This document shows, one piece after another, positions 8,883 to 17,524 of a DNA stretch of 34,235 nt (its first letter is position 1; every line of letters starts with the position of its first letter). A program made the translations under genes and the position numbers. The DNA is from Bacteroidetes bacterium OLB11 (GTDB lineage Bacteria; Bacteroidota; Bacteroidia; Chitinophagales; Chitinophagaceae), in NCBI GenBank assembly GCA_001567165.1, contig LNFQ01000046.1:1-34235 (forward strand), written 5' to 3'. A model generated the notes under the pieces. The model made no database searches. It saw only the letters and a list, made by a program, of their open reading frames with translations, and had not been told where the DNA came from.

Positions 8883-9701
8883 GTGAACACAATTAAAATT
8901 AAATTTATCAATATTGATGAACAAAAATCTGATTTGATAATAGCCTTGCTCAGCGATATGCCAGTGCAGGGTTTCGATTATGAAGAACTACATCTTCAAG
9001 CTTATTTTTTAGAAAATGATTTTCATGAAGAGCAAATTCAAGCTAGACTTAAAGAATTAGAAGTGGAATTTTCAAAAGAAATAATAGCCACTAAAAATTG
9101 GAATGAAGAATGGGAAAATAATTTTAATCCGATTTTTATCAATGATGAAATTGCCATCAAAGCTCCTTTTCATGATAAAATAAATGGAGTGAAACATGTT
9201 ATCAATATTATGCCAAAAATGAGTTTTGGTACCGGTCATCATGCCACTACACAATTGATGTTGCAAATGATGAGTAGCATGAAGTTTGAAAACAAATCTG
9301 TGTTTGATTTTGGCTGTGGTACCGGAGTGCTTTCGATTTATGCTGAAATTAAAAATGCAACATCCGTTTTAGGAATTGATAATGACGAATGGAGTGTTGA
9401 GAATGCCATCGAAAATTATAAAATGAATGATTGTCATAAAATTGAAATTAGCAATCAATCAATCGAAACGATTGATAAAAAGTTTGATATTATTTTAGCC
9501 AATATTCAATTAAATATTTTAGTACAGTATAAAGAAAAGCTGAAAGAGCTTTTGAGCCCAAGCGGAATCATTCTATTAAGTGGCGTCTTAGTTTCAGACG
9601 AAGCACAATTACGTCAAGCATTTGAAGCAAGCCAATTTCAACTTATTGAAAGAGCTCAAATAAAAGAATGGATTGCTTTAAAAATGATAAATCAAATTTA
9701 A
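8883..9701 (+). CDS. prmA: Ribosomal protein L11 methyltransferase
   Basis: PrmA methylates lysines and the N-terminus of ribosomal protein L11 using S-adenosylmethionine. Visible features are the linker NWNEEWE (72-78), SFGTGHHATT (114-123), the Rossmann SAM site DFGCGTG (142-148), GIDND (164-168) and the substrate-side motif NIQLNIL (207-213). The first 70 residues form the smaller L11-recognition domain typical of the family. I chose the GTG at 8883 because no ATG lies upstream in frame and the N-terminal fold needs it. A TATATTTTT stretch just upstream may be the promoter. Length (272) fits Bacteroidota members. Confidence 0.95.
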   Translation: MNTIKIKFINIDEQKSDLIIALLSDMPVQGFDYEELHLQAYFLENDFHEEQIQARLKELEVEFSKEIIATKNWNEEWENNFNPIFINDEIAIKAPFHDKINGVKHVINIMPKMSFGTGHHATTQLMLQMMSSMKFENKSVFDFGCGTGVLSIYAEIKNATSVLGIDNDEWSVENAIENYKMNDCHKIEISNQSIETIDKKFDIILANIQLNILVQYKEKLKELLSPSGIILLSGVLVSDEAQLRQAFEASQFQLIERAQIKEWIALKMINQI

Positions 9702-9729
9702 AATATGAAGCAATTTGATTTTTATTAAA

Positions 9730-9738
9730 TATATTTGC
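9730..9738 (+). promoter_or_regulatory. Putative -7 promoter element of plsY
   Basis: TATATTTGC fits the Bacteroidota TAnnTTTGY consensus and lies about 31 bases before the plsY ATG. A matching -33 TTTG at 19 bases is not obvious. Confidence 0.45.
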
Positions 9739-9769
9739 ATTCAATAAATAGAAAAACTTATAAATTTAA

Positions 9770-10402
9770 ATGAACGAAATTATTCTGATTATCCTCGCAT
9801 ATCTTTTGGGTTCAATACCAAGTGCAGTATGGATAAGTAAATATTTTTTCGATATAGATATAAGGGATTATGGGAGTGGAAATGCAGGAGCAACGAATAC
9901 ATTTAGAGTTTTAGGGAAAAAAGCAGGTAGTTTTGTATTTGCAATAGATATGCTGAAAGGGTTTTTAGCAGTCGATTTAGCTTACTTCATTTCAAGATAT
10001 CAAATGGACAGCATGGCATTGACCAATTTTCAAGTTACTCTTGGTTTAGCGGCCGTAATAGGACATATATTTCCTATTTGGGCAAACTTCAAGGGTGGTA
10101 AAGGAATTGCCACTTTATTTGGAATGATATTAGCTATACAGCCAATCGTTGCAGTATGCTTAATCATTGTTTTTATGCTGATGTTATTAGTAACGAGGTA
10201 CGTTTCTTTAAGCTCAATTGCAGCAAGTATTGCATTTCCAGTTATGATATTTTTCATATTTCGAGAGCCGGAATTAATGTATCGGATTTTCGCTTTAGCT
10301 TGTGCCATACTAGTGATTTTAACACATCACAAAAATATTAACCGCTTACTGAATGGAAGTGAAAATAAAATTCCACTTTTTAAGAAAAAAGATAAATCAT
10401 AG
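9770..10402 (+). CDS. plsY: Acyl-phosphate:glycerol-3-phosphate acyltransferase
   Basis: PlsY transfers an acyl group from acyl-phosphate to glycerol-3-phosphate, the first committed step of phospholipid synthesis, in the inner membrane. The three family motifs are present: YLLGSIPSA near the N-terminus, GSGNAGATNTFRVLG (35-49), and GHIFPIWANFKGGKGIAT (98-115), followed by a C-terminal HHKNINRLLNGSE loop. About five to six membrane helices occur in 210 residues. It lies after prmA with its own TATATTTGC promoter-like box and before the E1 dehydrogenase gene. Confidence 0.96.
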   Translation: MNEIILIILAYLLGSIPSAVWISKYFFDIDIRDYGSGNAGATNTFRVLGKKAGSFVFAIDMLKGFLAVDLAYFISRYQMDSMALTNFQVTLGLAAVIGHIFPIWANFKGGKGIATLFGMILAIQPIVAVCLIIVFMLMLLVTRYVSLSSIAASIAFPVMIFFIFREPELMYRIFALACAILVILTHHKNINRLLNGSENKIPLFKKKDKS

Positions 10403-10554
10403 TTTAGGTTAAAATTTATTCATTTTTCGAATAGGGAAATTATAAATAATCCTCTTCCAAAAATAGATTTTCACTCAAAAAACTAATCTACCATACTGCT
10501 TGATTTTGCATAATCTCATGCCTTATTCTTTTCGTAATTCTGATTGCTTACTAC

Positions 10555-10563
10555 TATATTTGC
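10555..10563 (+). promoter_or_regulatory. Putative promoter directly at the E1 start codon
   Basis: TATATTTGC fits TAnnTTTGY and ends so close to the ATG at 10567 that only four bases separate TTTG from the start codon. A TTCG at 10531-10534 is 20 bases upstream and could be the -33 element. This predicts a leaderless or near-leaderless transcript. Confidence 0.5.
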
Positions 10564-10566
10564 AAT

Positions 10567-12554
10567 ATGAATTTTAAGAGAAAATCGTTTTCAAACGAAC
10601 AATTGATTTCTATTTATAAATCACTCATTTTTCCAAGAATGATTGAAGAAAAAAATGCTTATCCTTTTGAGGCAAGGAAAAATCAGTAAATGGTTTAGTG
10701 GTATTGGCCAAGAGGCCATTGCAGTAGGTACTACTTTAGCCTTACATGATGATGAATATATTATGCCCATGCATCGAAATTTAGGAGTATTCACATGCAG
10801 AAAAATGCCACTTGACAAACTTTTTATGCAATGGCAAGGGAAAGAAAATGGGTATAGTAAGGGAAGGGAAAGAAGTTTTCATTTTGGAAGTAATGAACAT
10901 CATATTTGTGGAATGATTTCTCATTTAGGACCTCAACTTTCGATAGCAAATGGAGTGGCTCTTGCACATAAATTAAACCATGATGATCATGTTGCTTTAG
11001 CTTTTACGGGTGATGGAGCTACTAGCGAAGGGGAATTTCATGAAGCAATGAATGTCGCTGCAGTATGGGGGTTACCGGTTATTTTTATTATTGAAAATAA
11101 TGGTTATGGGTTAAGCACCCCCAATAATGAGCAGTTTATTTGCAAGCAATTAGCAGACAAAGGAATTGGATATGGCATCAAAGCAATCACAATTGATGGG
11201 AACAATATTTTGGAAGTTCTTACAGAGATTAAGAATGCAAGAGAATATTGCATTCAAGAGCAAAAGCCTATCATTATTGAATGTATGACTTTTAGAATGA
11301 GAGGACATGAGGAGGCTAGTGGTGTGAAATATGTTCCAGTAGAGTTGTTTGAAATTTGGGGTAAAAAAGACCCAATTTTAAACTATGAACAATTTTTATT
11401 AAAAGAAAAAATATTAACCGAAAGAGATATTGAAGAAATTAAAATTGAATTTAAAAAAGAAATTGATAAAAGCGTAGAAGCCGGATTTGAGGCAAAAGAT
11501 GTGGAGCCAAATACACAAAATGAATTGCAAGATGTGTTTGCTCCTTTTCAATCGAAAACAAGCAATGTCGAATCAAAAGCATCTTCTAAAACTGAAATGA
11601 AATTTATTCATGCAATTGCAAATGCCATTGATTTAGCTATGCAAAAACACACAAAACTCATACTGATGGGGCAGGATATAGCGGAGTACGGTGGAGCTTT
11701 CAAAGTGACAGATGGTATGTGGGCAAAATATGGTAAAGAGCGAGTTCGCAATACTCCTTTGTGTGAAAGCGGTATTTTAGGTGCAGCTTTGGGGCTTTCG
11801 ATTAAAGGTTATAAAAGTATGGTGGAAATGCAGTTTGCCGATTTTGTTACAGTTGGATTTAATCAAATTATCAATAACTTGGCAAAAATTCATTATCGCT
11901 GGGGGCAAAATGCAGATGTCGTTGTGAGAATGCCGACAGGTGCAGGCGTTGGAGCAGGACCTTTTCACTCGCAAAGTAATGAAGCATGGTTCACACATAC
12001 ACCAGGACTAAAAGTGGTTTATCCATCTACACCTGAGGATGCAAAAGGGCTTTTACTTTCTGCTTTTGAAGATCCAAATCCGGTTTTATTTTTTGAACAC
12101 AAAGCACTATATCGAAGTGTTACGTCGCAAGTCAATAATGAATATTATACAATTGAAATAGGAAAAGCCAACAAAGTTTTAAGTGGAACTGATATAAGTG
12201 TGATTACCTACGGAGCCGGTGTGCATTGGATGTTGGAATATGCAAATCAAAACCCAACGATTTCTATTCATTTATTAGACCTACGAACACTCTCTCCTTT
12301 AGATTATCCCGCTATTGAAGAAGCTGTGAAAGAAACCGGCAAGGTGATGATTCTTCATGAAGATACATTAATAGGGGGAATTGGAGGCGAAATTTCGGCA
12401 TGGATTAGTGAACATTGTTTTCAATATTTAGATGCACCAATCGTTCGATGTGCTAGCTTAGATACTCCAGTCCCTTTTGATATTTCATTAGAGAAAAATT
12501 TTTTTAGCAAAAAGCAGAATTGCAACATCTATTGAACAATTACTGAATTACTAA
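10567..12554 (+). CDS. 2-oxo acid dehydrogenase E1, fused alpha and beta subunits (frame breaks at both ends)
   Basis: This is the thiamine-diphosphate E1 of a branched-chain 2-oxo acid or pyruvate-type dehydrogenase complex, with alpha and beta chains in one polypeptide. The alpha part has the ThDP motif GDGATSEGEFHEAMN...ENNGYGLSTP and a RGHEE loop. The beta part starts near the KTEMKFIHAIANA segment and has GQDIAEYGGAF, RMPTGAGVGAGPFHSQ and HEDTLIGGIGGE. The open frame has unusual ends. Dropping one base from the A7 run (10649-10655) joins it to an N-terminus starting at ATG 10567. Dropping one from the T7 run (12499-12505) replaces an abnormal tail by RIATSIEQLLNY and a stop at 12554. The corrected length, about 661, suits the family. 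Substrate choice cannot be decided from sequence. The Nudix gene follows immediately. Confidence 0.9.
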
Positions 12555-13010
12555 ATGATGATTTCAAAACGTTTTAATGTTCGTGTTTATGGATTATGCA
12601 TCAATCACCAACAAAATATTTTGATTTGTGATGAGCATTATGGGAATCAATTTTTTACAAAATTTCCGGGTGGTGGTTTAGAATTTGGTGAAGGAATTAT
12701 TCAATGTTTGAAACGAGAATGGAAAGAAGAACTCAATATTGAAATTGAAGTTTTATCTCATTTTTATACAACAGAATTTTTTCAAGCATCGGCATTTGAT
12801 GGCTCACAAGTGATTAGTATTTATTATTTGGTGAAGCCAAGTGAAATGAGTTTAGATGAATTTACTTCATACACCCATCTTTTAAAAAATGAAGAAACAC
12901 TTTTTAAATGGGCATCACTAAAAAAAATGAAAGAGAGCGATGTGACTTTTCCAATTGACCAAAAAGTTGCATCTCTTCTTATCGAAAGGCATGCTTCAGG
13001 TTGTTTTTGA
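12555..13010 (+). CDS. Nudix hydrolase family protein
   Basis: This is a predicted nucleoside-diphosphate-X hydrolase of 151 residues. The Nudix box runs from G40 to I62: G, five residues, E46, seven residues, then REWKEELN. It keeps the metal-binding R54-E55 and E58-E59, but the usual glycine after EExx is N61. The strand before it (FTKFPGGG) and an FKWASLKKM segment toward the C-terminus fit the fold. The substrate is unknown. Its ATG (12555, or 12558 of an ATGATG) directly abuts the frame-corrected E1 stop, so translation is probably coupled. Confidence 0.87.
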   Translation: MMISKRFNVRVYGLCINHQQNILICDEHYGNQFFTKFPGGGLEFGEGIIQCLKREWKEELNIEIEVLSHFYTTEFFQASAFDGSQVISIYYLVKPSEMSLDEFTSYTHLLKNEETLFKWASLKKMKESDVTFPIDQKVASLLIERHASGCF

Positions 13011-13123
13011 GAATTCTTCTAAAAATTGGAATAGCATTTTTTTATAACCAAGAAATTAATGTGTAATTGTGGTTTAATGGGAAACCCAAAATAAGAAATT
13101 GAAAGAAAATTAACCTAGGGATT

Positions 13124-13858
13124 TTAACTATAAAGCCCACCATTAATCGAAATCACTTGTCCTGTGATGTATGATGCGTCTTTTGAAGCTAAATATGCGA
13201 CTAATGATGCTACTTCTTCGGGCTTGCCAAAGCGTTTCATCGGTATTAAATTGTTCAATTCTTTTTCATCTAAATCAGCAGTCATGTCAGAAGCTATAAA
13301 GCCGGGGGCAACAGCATTAACCGTAATATTTCGTTTTGCAACTTCTTGTGCCAACGCTTTGGTTGCCCCTATCATTCCTGCTTTTGCTGCACTGTAATTC
13401 ACTTGACCGGGCATTCCTTTTATCCCACTCAAAGATACCATATTGATGATTCTTCCAAAGCGATTGAGCAACATCGGATTCAGTACTTGTTTTGTTACAT
13501 GATACATTCCTTGCAAACTTGTGTCTATCACTTGTGACCATTGAGCATCATTCATAAAGACCATTAAATTATCTTGTCTGATACCGGCATTGTTTACCAG
13601 GATTTCGATGATTGATTTTTTGTCTTCTCTTAAAATCCATTCACCCAAAACTTGATTTATTTCTTCGGGTTTTGAAACGTCAAATTTTAATAATTCCACT
13701 TCGACCCCATAAGTTCGACAAGCAGCTGCTGTAGTTTCAGCTTCTTTTAAATTCCCTTTATAGTTAATGAGAATATGATATTGCAAAGAAGCTAGTTTGA
13801 TGCATATCGCACGTCCGATTCCTCTACTGCCACCTGTTACTAAAGCAAATTTTTTCAA
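13124..13858 (-). CDS. fabG: 3-oxoacyl-ACP reductase, FabG-like SDR
   Basis: This is a classical short-chain dehydrogenase of 244 residues with the length and feel of FabG, which reduces 3-oxoacyl-ACP with NADPH in fatty acid elongation. Features are the cofactor loop TGGSRGIG (8-15), NNAG (89-92), the catalytic S142, Y155 and K159 (YSAAK), PGFIASDM, and the C-terminal YITGQVISINGG. The tetrad asparagine usually found in the ETNL/DTNL segment is replaced by serine (S114 in IDTSLQG). It starts 12 bases after the barrel protein gene on the same strand. A paralogous reductase of another acyl substrate is possible, since FabG-like SDRs are hard to tell apart. Confidence 0.85.
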   Translation of the reverse strand: MKKFALVTGGSRGIGRAICIKLASLQYHILINYKGNLKEAETTAAACRTYGVEVELLKFDVSKPEEINQVLGEWILREDKKSIIEILVNNAGIRQDNLMVFMNDAQWSQVIDTSLQGMYHVTKQVLNPMLLNRFGRIINMVSLSGIKGMPGQVNYSAAKAGMIGATKALAQEVAKRNITVNAVAPGFIASDMTADLDEKELNNLIPMKRFGKPEEVASLVAYLASKDASYITGQVISINGGLYS

Positions 13859-13870
13859 TAAAAAGAAGTA

Positions 13871-14569
13871 TTAAAATTCATAAAATTTTTCAAAACGTTC
13901 GTAGCGATCTTCCTCATTTGTACTAAATATAAATGAAGCTTGCACTCCAAATGTTTTGGTACGCATGAAGGTCGGTTGAGGGTTCAAATCGGAAGTTCCA
14001 AAATCGTAAAATGCAACAAAGTACATTCCTTTTTTTAGTTCAAAACCAGTTTTGAGTTTTACTCCTGCAGCCCAAGGTTTGATTTGGTCGGTGAGCATAT
14101 CGGTTCCTACTCGCAATGCACCATTTTCAATATTTAAACCATTTGAATAGTATGTGTGTTGAGAGTGTAAAAGTTTTTCAATGTATGGACCTGCACCAAA
14201 TATCCAGTAAGCACTTTTTAAGTCTAATTTTGCAGTTAATGATAGTGGCATTGAGATATAACCGATGCTGGTGTTGAATTCTTCAGCTACATTTTGTCTG
14301 TCTAATTTATATTTTCCACCTCTTAATGTATAAATCAATTCTGGTTGAAAACTAAAGTGCTTGCTTAATGTATAGTCGGCAATTATACCTGCATTAAAGG
14401 CGATGTGCGATTTAAAAACTCCTTCAAAAGGGTATGTGTTTGATTTTAAAATTTGTCTGTTAAAATTTAAGCCACCAATAGGGCCAATCCTTATTTGTGC
14501 AATGGATAGGTTTGCAAGAAAAATTAAAAACATTCCCAGCAAATATCTTTTTATCATGTCAATATTCAT
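13871..14569 (-). CDS. PorT-like outer-membrane beta-barrel protein
   Basis: This is a 232-residue exported barrel of the outer-membrane beta-barrel/PorT type common in Bacteroidota. The N-terminus is a signal peptide (MIKRYLLGMFLIFLANLSIAQ), after which alternating aromatic/polar strands run to the end, with GPIGGLNFN, a YTLRGGKY turn and a terminal FEKFYEF. Start could be the ATG at 14569 or the one at 14557, which begins the signal peptide more tightly. In PorT-type proteins a role in envelope assembly or type IX secretion has been shown for some members; this one is not identified more closely. Upstream of fabG in the same unit. Confidence 0.8.
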   Translation of the reverse strand: MNIDMIKRYLLGMFLIFLANLSIAQIRIGPIGGLNFNRQILKSNTYPFEGVFKSHIAFNAGIIADYTLSKHFSFQPELIYTLRGGKYKLDRQNVAEEFNTSIGYISMPLSLTAKLDLKSAYWIFGAGPYIEKLLHSQHTYYSNGLNIENGALRVGTDMLTDQIKPWAAGVKLKTGFELKKGMYFVAFYDFGTSDLNPQPTFMRTKTFGVQASFIFSTNEEDRYERFEKFYEF

Positions 14570-14641
14570 TTGAAGCGGAAAAATACAATATTTTTAGATT
14601 TTTAAATAATAAACTTTAAAATTTATTTTAAAAAAAGCAGT

Positions 14642-14649
14642 TATTTTTG
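14642..14649 (+). promoter_or_regulatory. Putative -7 promoter element of the double ABC ATPase gene
   Basis: TATTTTTG matches TAnnTTTG 34 bases before the chosen ATG at 14684. No convincing -33 element at standard spacing. Confidence 0.4.
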
Positions 14650-14683
14650 ATGAATACAGAAAAAAGAATTTCCCTTGAATGAG

Positions 14684-16381
14684 ATGAGTAATATGATTTT
14701 GCAAATTGAAAATTTAAGCGTTGATATCGAGTCAGATTATGAAAAAATCAGAGCTGTTAAGGATATTACTTTCTCAATGTATGAGAGCGAAACATTGGCT
14801 ATTGTGGGAGAAAGCGGTTCGGGAAAGTCAATCACAGCTTTGAGCTTGATGCAATTGCTCATTTTACAAGCGAAAATTGATAACCAATCGAAGATTCTTT
14901 TTGTAAATAAAAAAAAGGAATCTTTATCTCTTTTGCATTCAAAAAAGGAAACCATTGAGTCGATTCGTGGGAATGAAATAGCGATGATTTTTCAAGAGCC
15001 TATGACCTCACTCAATCCACTAATGACTTGTGGCAAACAGCTAACTGAGGTTATTCAATTACATTTAGGACTTTCGTTTAAAATGGCTAAACAAAAAGCA
15101 ATTGAGCTTTTTAGAGAGGTCAAAATTCCTCAGCCTGAAATTACTTTTTATAAATATCCTCATCAATTATCCGGCGGGCAAAAACAAAGAGTGATGATTG
15201 CGATTGCGATTAGTTGCCACCCTAAAATTTTAATTGCTGATGAGCCAACAACGGCTTTGGATATCGTTGTGCAAAGTGATATCTTATTGCTTCTAAAAAA
15301 TCTACAAGCAAAATATAAAATGGCTATTTTGTTTATTACACACGACTTGAATGTTGTGAAACATTTTGCAGACCGAGTGATTGTGATGTACAAAGGGGAA
15401 ATTGTAGAAATGAATCCAGTAAATGAAATTTTCAACCATGCAATGCATCCTTACACAAAAGCCCTTTTGCAATGCCGACCAGATGCAAAAAATAGAGTGA
15501 AGTTTTTGCCTACTCTTCAAGATGCAATGAATAATCATAACATTGAAAACAATTCCATTTCTGATGAGACTTCTCTTGAACGATTGGAAAAATTAGCTAA
15601 GGAAAAAACGCTCTTTGAATTTTGTGATTTACATGTTTGGTATCCTATCGAAAAGAATTTTTTTAATAAAGTGAAAACATGGTACAAGGCTGTAGATGGT
15701 GTAAATTTTCAAATTAAAAAAGGGGAAACTGTTGGCTTGGTAGGAGAGAGTGGATGTGGCAAAACTACTATTGGTAAGGCTATTGTGAAGCTAACCGATA
15801 TTACCCAAGGCGATATTCTTTATAATAGAAAAAGCATTCTTCAGTTTTCAAAATCGGAATTACAAGAGTATAGAAGACAAGTACAAATCATTTTTCAAGA
15901 CCCTTATTCTTCTTTGAATCCTAGAATGTCTATTGGCAATGCCATCAAAGAACCGATGGAAGTTCATGGAATTGAAAAAGAGAAAAATAGGAAAGATAAA
16001 GTCATTTCGTTGCTCGAAAAAGTTGGGCTTAATGCTGCTCATTATGAGCGTTATCCTCATGAGTTTTCGGGTGGACAAAGACAGCGGATTTGTATTGCGA
16101 GGGCGTTGGCTCTTAATTCCTCATTTTTGATATGTGATGAAAGCGTGTCTGCTCTTGATGTAAGTGTGCAGGCTCAAGTCTTAAACTTGTTGACTTCATT
16201 GAAAGATGAATATCAATTCACTTATCTTTTTATTTCTCACGATTTGAATGTGATAAAGCATATCAGTGACCATTTGGCTGTCATGCAAAAAGGGAAAATC
16301 GTCGAGTATAATAATTCCCATGATATTTACTTTAATCCTCAAAATGATTATACAAAATTGCTGATTTCAACAATGGGTTAA
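14684..16381 (+). CDS. Oligopeptide-type ABC transporter, two ATPase domains in one chain (DppD-DppF fusion type)
   Basis: This cytoplasmic energy-coupling protein of a peptide/nickel ABC importer joins two full nucleotide-binding domains. First domain: Walker A GESGSGKS (42-49), Q-loop FQEPMTSLNP, signature LSGGQKQR, Walker B ILIADEPT and the H-loop ITHD. Second domain: Walker A GESGCGKT, FQDPYSSLNP, FSGGQRQR, FLICDESVSALD and ISHD. Each domain ends with the oligopeptide-type C-terminal extension. I chose the ATG at 14684 (MSNMILQIENLSV) because the frame further upstream has only TTG. No permease or binding protein is nearby, so the partners are encoded elsewhere. Length is about 565, as in other fused DppDF proteins. 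Confidence 0.93.
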   Translation: MSNMILQIENLSVDIESDYEKIRAVKDITFSMYESETLAIVGESGSGKSITALSLMQLLILQAKIDNQSKILFVNKKKESLSLLHSKKETIESIRGNEIAMIFQEPMTSLNPLMTCGKQLTEVIQLHLGLSFKMAKQKAIELFREVKIPQPEITFYKYPHQLSGGQKQRVMIAIAISCHPKILIADEPTTALDIVVQSDILLLLKNLQAKYKMAILFITHDLNVVKHFADRVIVMYKGEIVEMNPVNEIFNHAMHPYTKALLQCRPDAKNRVKFLPTLQDAMNNHNIENNSISDETSLERLEKLAKEKTLFEFCDLHVWYPIEKNFFNKVKTWYKAVDGVNFQIKKGETVGLVGESGCGKTTIGKAIVKLTDITQGDILYNRKSILQFSKSELQEYRRQVQIIFQDPYSSLNPRMSIGNAIKEPMEVHGIEKEKNRKDKVISLLEKVGLNAAHYERYPHEFSGGQRQRICIARALALNSSFLICDESVSALDVSVQAQVLNLLTSLKDEYQFTYLFISHDLNVIKHISDHLAVMQKGKIVEYNNSHDIYFNPQNDYTKLLISTMG

Positions 16382-16391
16382 AATAAAAAAT

Positions 16392-16886
16392 CTACACTTT
16401 TTCTTTTGTTTTTCCTCTTACTTTAAATGAAAAATACAGTTGAGAATAATAGCTATAAATAGCGACAGTGATAATCGTGAGTACTTTGGATAAATAAGGA
16501 TTGAGGTGAAAAAATTCCACAAAAAGTTTGATAAAAAATAAGCTGAAAATAAAGCAACTTAATACGATAAGACCATAGCGAAAAAGCTGTACATGTCCTC
16601 TCAGTGAGCTTTCTGTGAATGCAATATATTTATTAAGAGCAAAGCCTAATGGAAAACTAACTAAAAAACTTAAAATAGAAGATGCTACATGAGGGCTGAG
16701 TGTTTTACCATAAAAAACAACTAAATTTCCTTCAAATAAAAAGTAATAAGTAAAATAATAAACGAGATAATCAACTAAAACGGTTGTTCCTCCACAAAAC
16801 AAATACTTAAATGTTTGTATTGGAATAAATTTTAAAAAGCCAAAGTAAAAGAATTCAATAAATTGATTAATTGCCTTTTTTAACAT
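16392..16886 (-). CDS. GtrA family membrane protein
   Basis: This 164-residue membrane protein has four predicted helices and the GtrA pattern: a first helix KYLFCGGTTVLVDYLVYY, then a loop, FALNKYIAF after helix two, and two more helices with a short basic tail. Family members are thought to help move lipid-linked sugars across the membrane. No glycosyltransferase lies next to it here, so the pathway is open. It follows the small lipoprotein gene by 24 bases on the minus strand and converges on the ABC ATPase gene. Confidence 0.85.
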   Translation of the reverse strand: MLKKAINQFIEFFYFGFLKFIPIQTFKYLFCGGTTVLVDYLVYYFTYYFLFEGNLVVFYGKTLSPHVASSILSFLVSFPLGFALNKYIAFTESSLRGHVQLFRYGLIVLSCFIFSLFFIKLFVEFFHLNPYLSKVLTIITVAIYSYYSQLYFSFKVRGKTKEKV

Positions 16887-16910
16887 TCCGAAATTCGAAG
16901 AGAAAAGCGG

Positions 16911-17351
16911 TTATTCAAATGGAGCAAAGTGTAACTCGACTGAATTATCCACTTTGCGAATCCATAATTGCTTTTCGTAAAGTTTTAAAATATTAAATTC
17001 GTTGGTGCTATCAATGTTTCCAGAGAAGTTTTTAGTAGTCAAAGCAATTTTTGAATTATGGTCATATAATTTCCAATTTCCTTGTAAGTTACGTGCTTCT
17101 AGGGTAATAGGGTTTACGATTGTAATAATATATGAGCCATTACGGTACATATAATGTTTTTGTTTTGCCCACAATGGGTCAGAAGTTACGTCCACACCAT
17201 TAACTAAAGCTCCTTCTATTTTCCAGTTATTAGTCACTCTTGCTGATTTTGTTCTAAAGCTAATATTAGGACCTTCTTCATACTTTCTACAAGCAGAAAT
17301 ACTTACCGTGATAATTCCAAAAATTAAAAATAATTGAATGAGTCTTTTCAT
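16911..17351 (-). CDS. Small lipocalin-like lipoprotein
   Basis: This 146-residue protein has a lipoprotein signal with the lipobox SISAC (cysteine 21). The rest is predicted beta-rich, with a NNWKIEGALVNG opening and a QGNWKLYDHNSKIAL repeat. This resembles the lipocalin-like/DUF5004 lipoproteins of Bacteroidota that begin with a W-x-I motif. No function can be given. It is probably cotranscribed with the GtrA gene. Its start faces the FadL-like gene across 173 AT-rich bases. Confidence 0.72.
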   Translation of the reverse strand: MKRLIQLFLIFGIITVSISACRKYEEGPNISFRTKSARVTNNWKIEGALVNGVDVTSDPLWAKQKHYMYRNGSYIITIVNPITLEARNLQGNWKLYDHNSKIALTTKNFSGNIDSTNEFNILKLYEKQLWIRKVDNSVELHFAPFE

Positions 17352-17524
17352 GTTTAATTAAATCAAAGCACTAAGGTAATATTTTTTTTAAATTTTGCTA
17401 ACTTATTTGATGAAAAATCGAAAATATTACTACATCTAAGCTTTTTTTTAATTTTTTTGTAAAAGAATTTTTTTTAATAAATCATTTTAACTAATATTAT
17501 CCTCGCAACTTACATTTTAAAAAC

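Noticed and set aside
13071..13090. GGTTT-AATGGG-AAACC hairpin between the Nudix and fabG genes as a bidirectional terminator
   Set aside because: Five-base stem with no adjoining T run; could arise by chance.
14650..14683. Upstream ATG (14650) as start of the double ABC ATPase via another extra A
   Set aside because: A one-base loss would put it in frame, but family members begin near the chosen ATG at 14684, so no frame break is needed.
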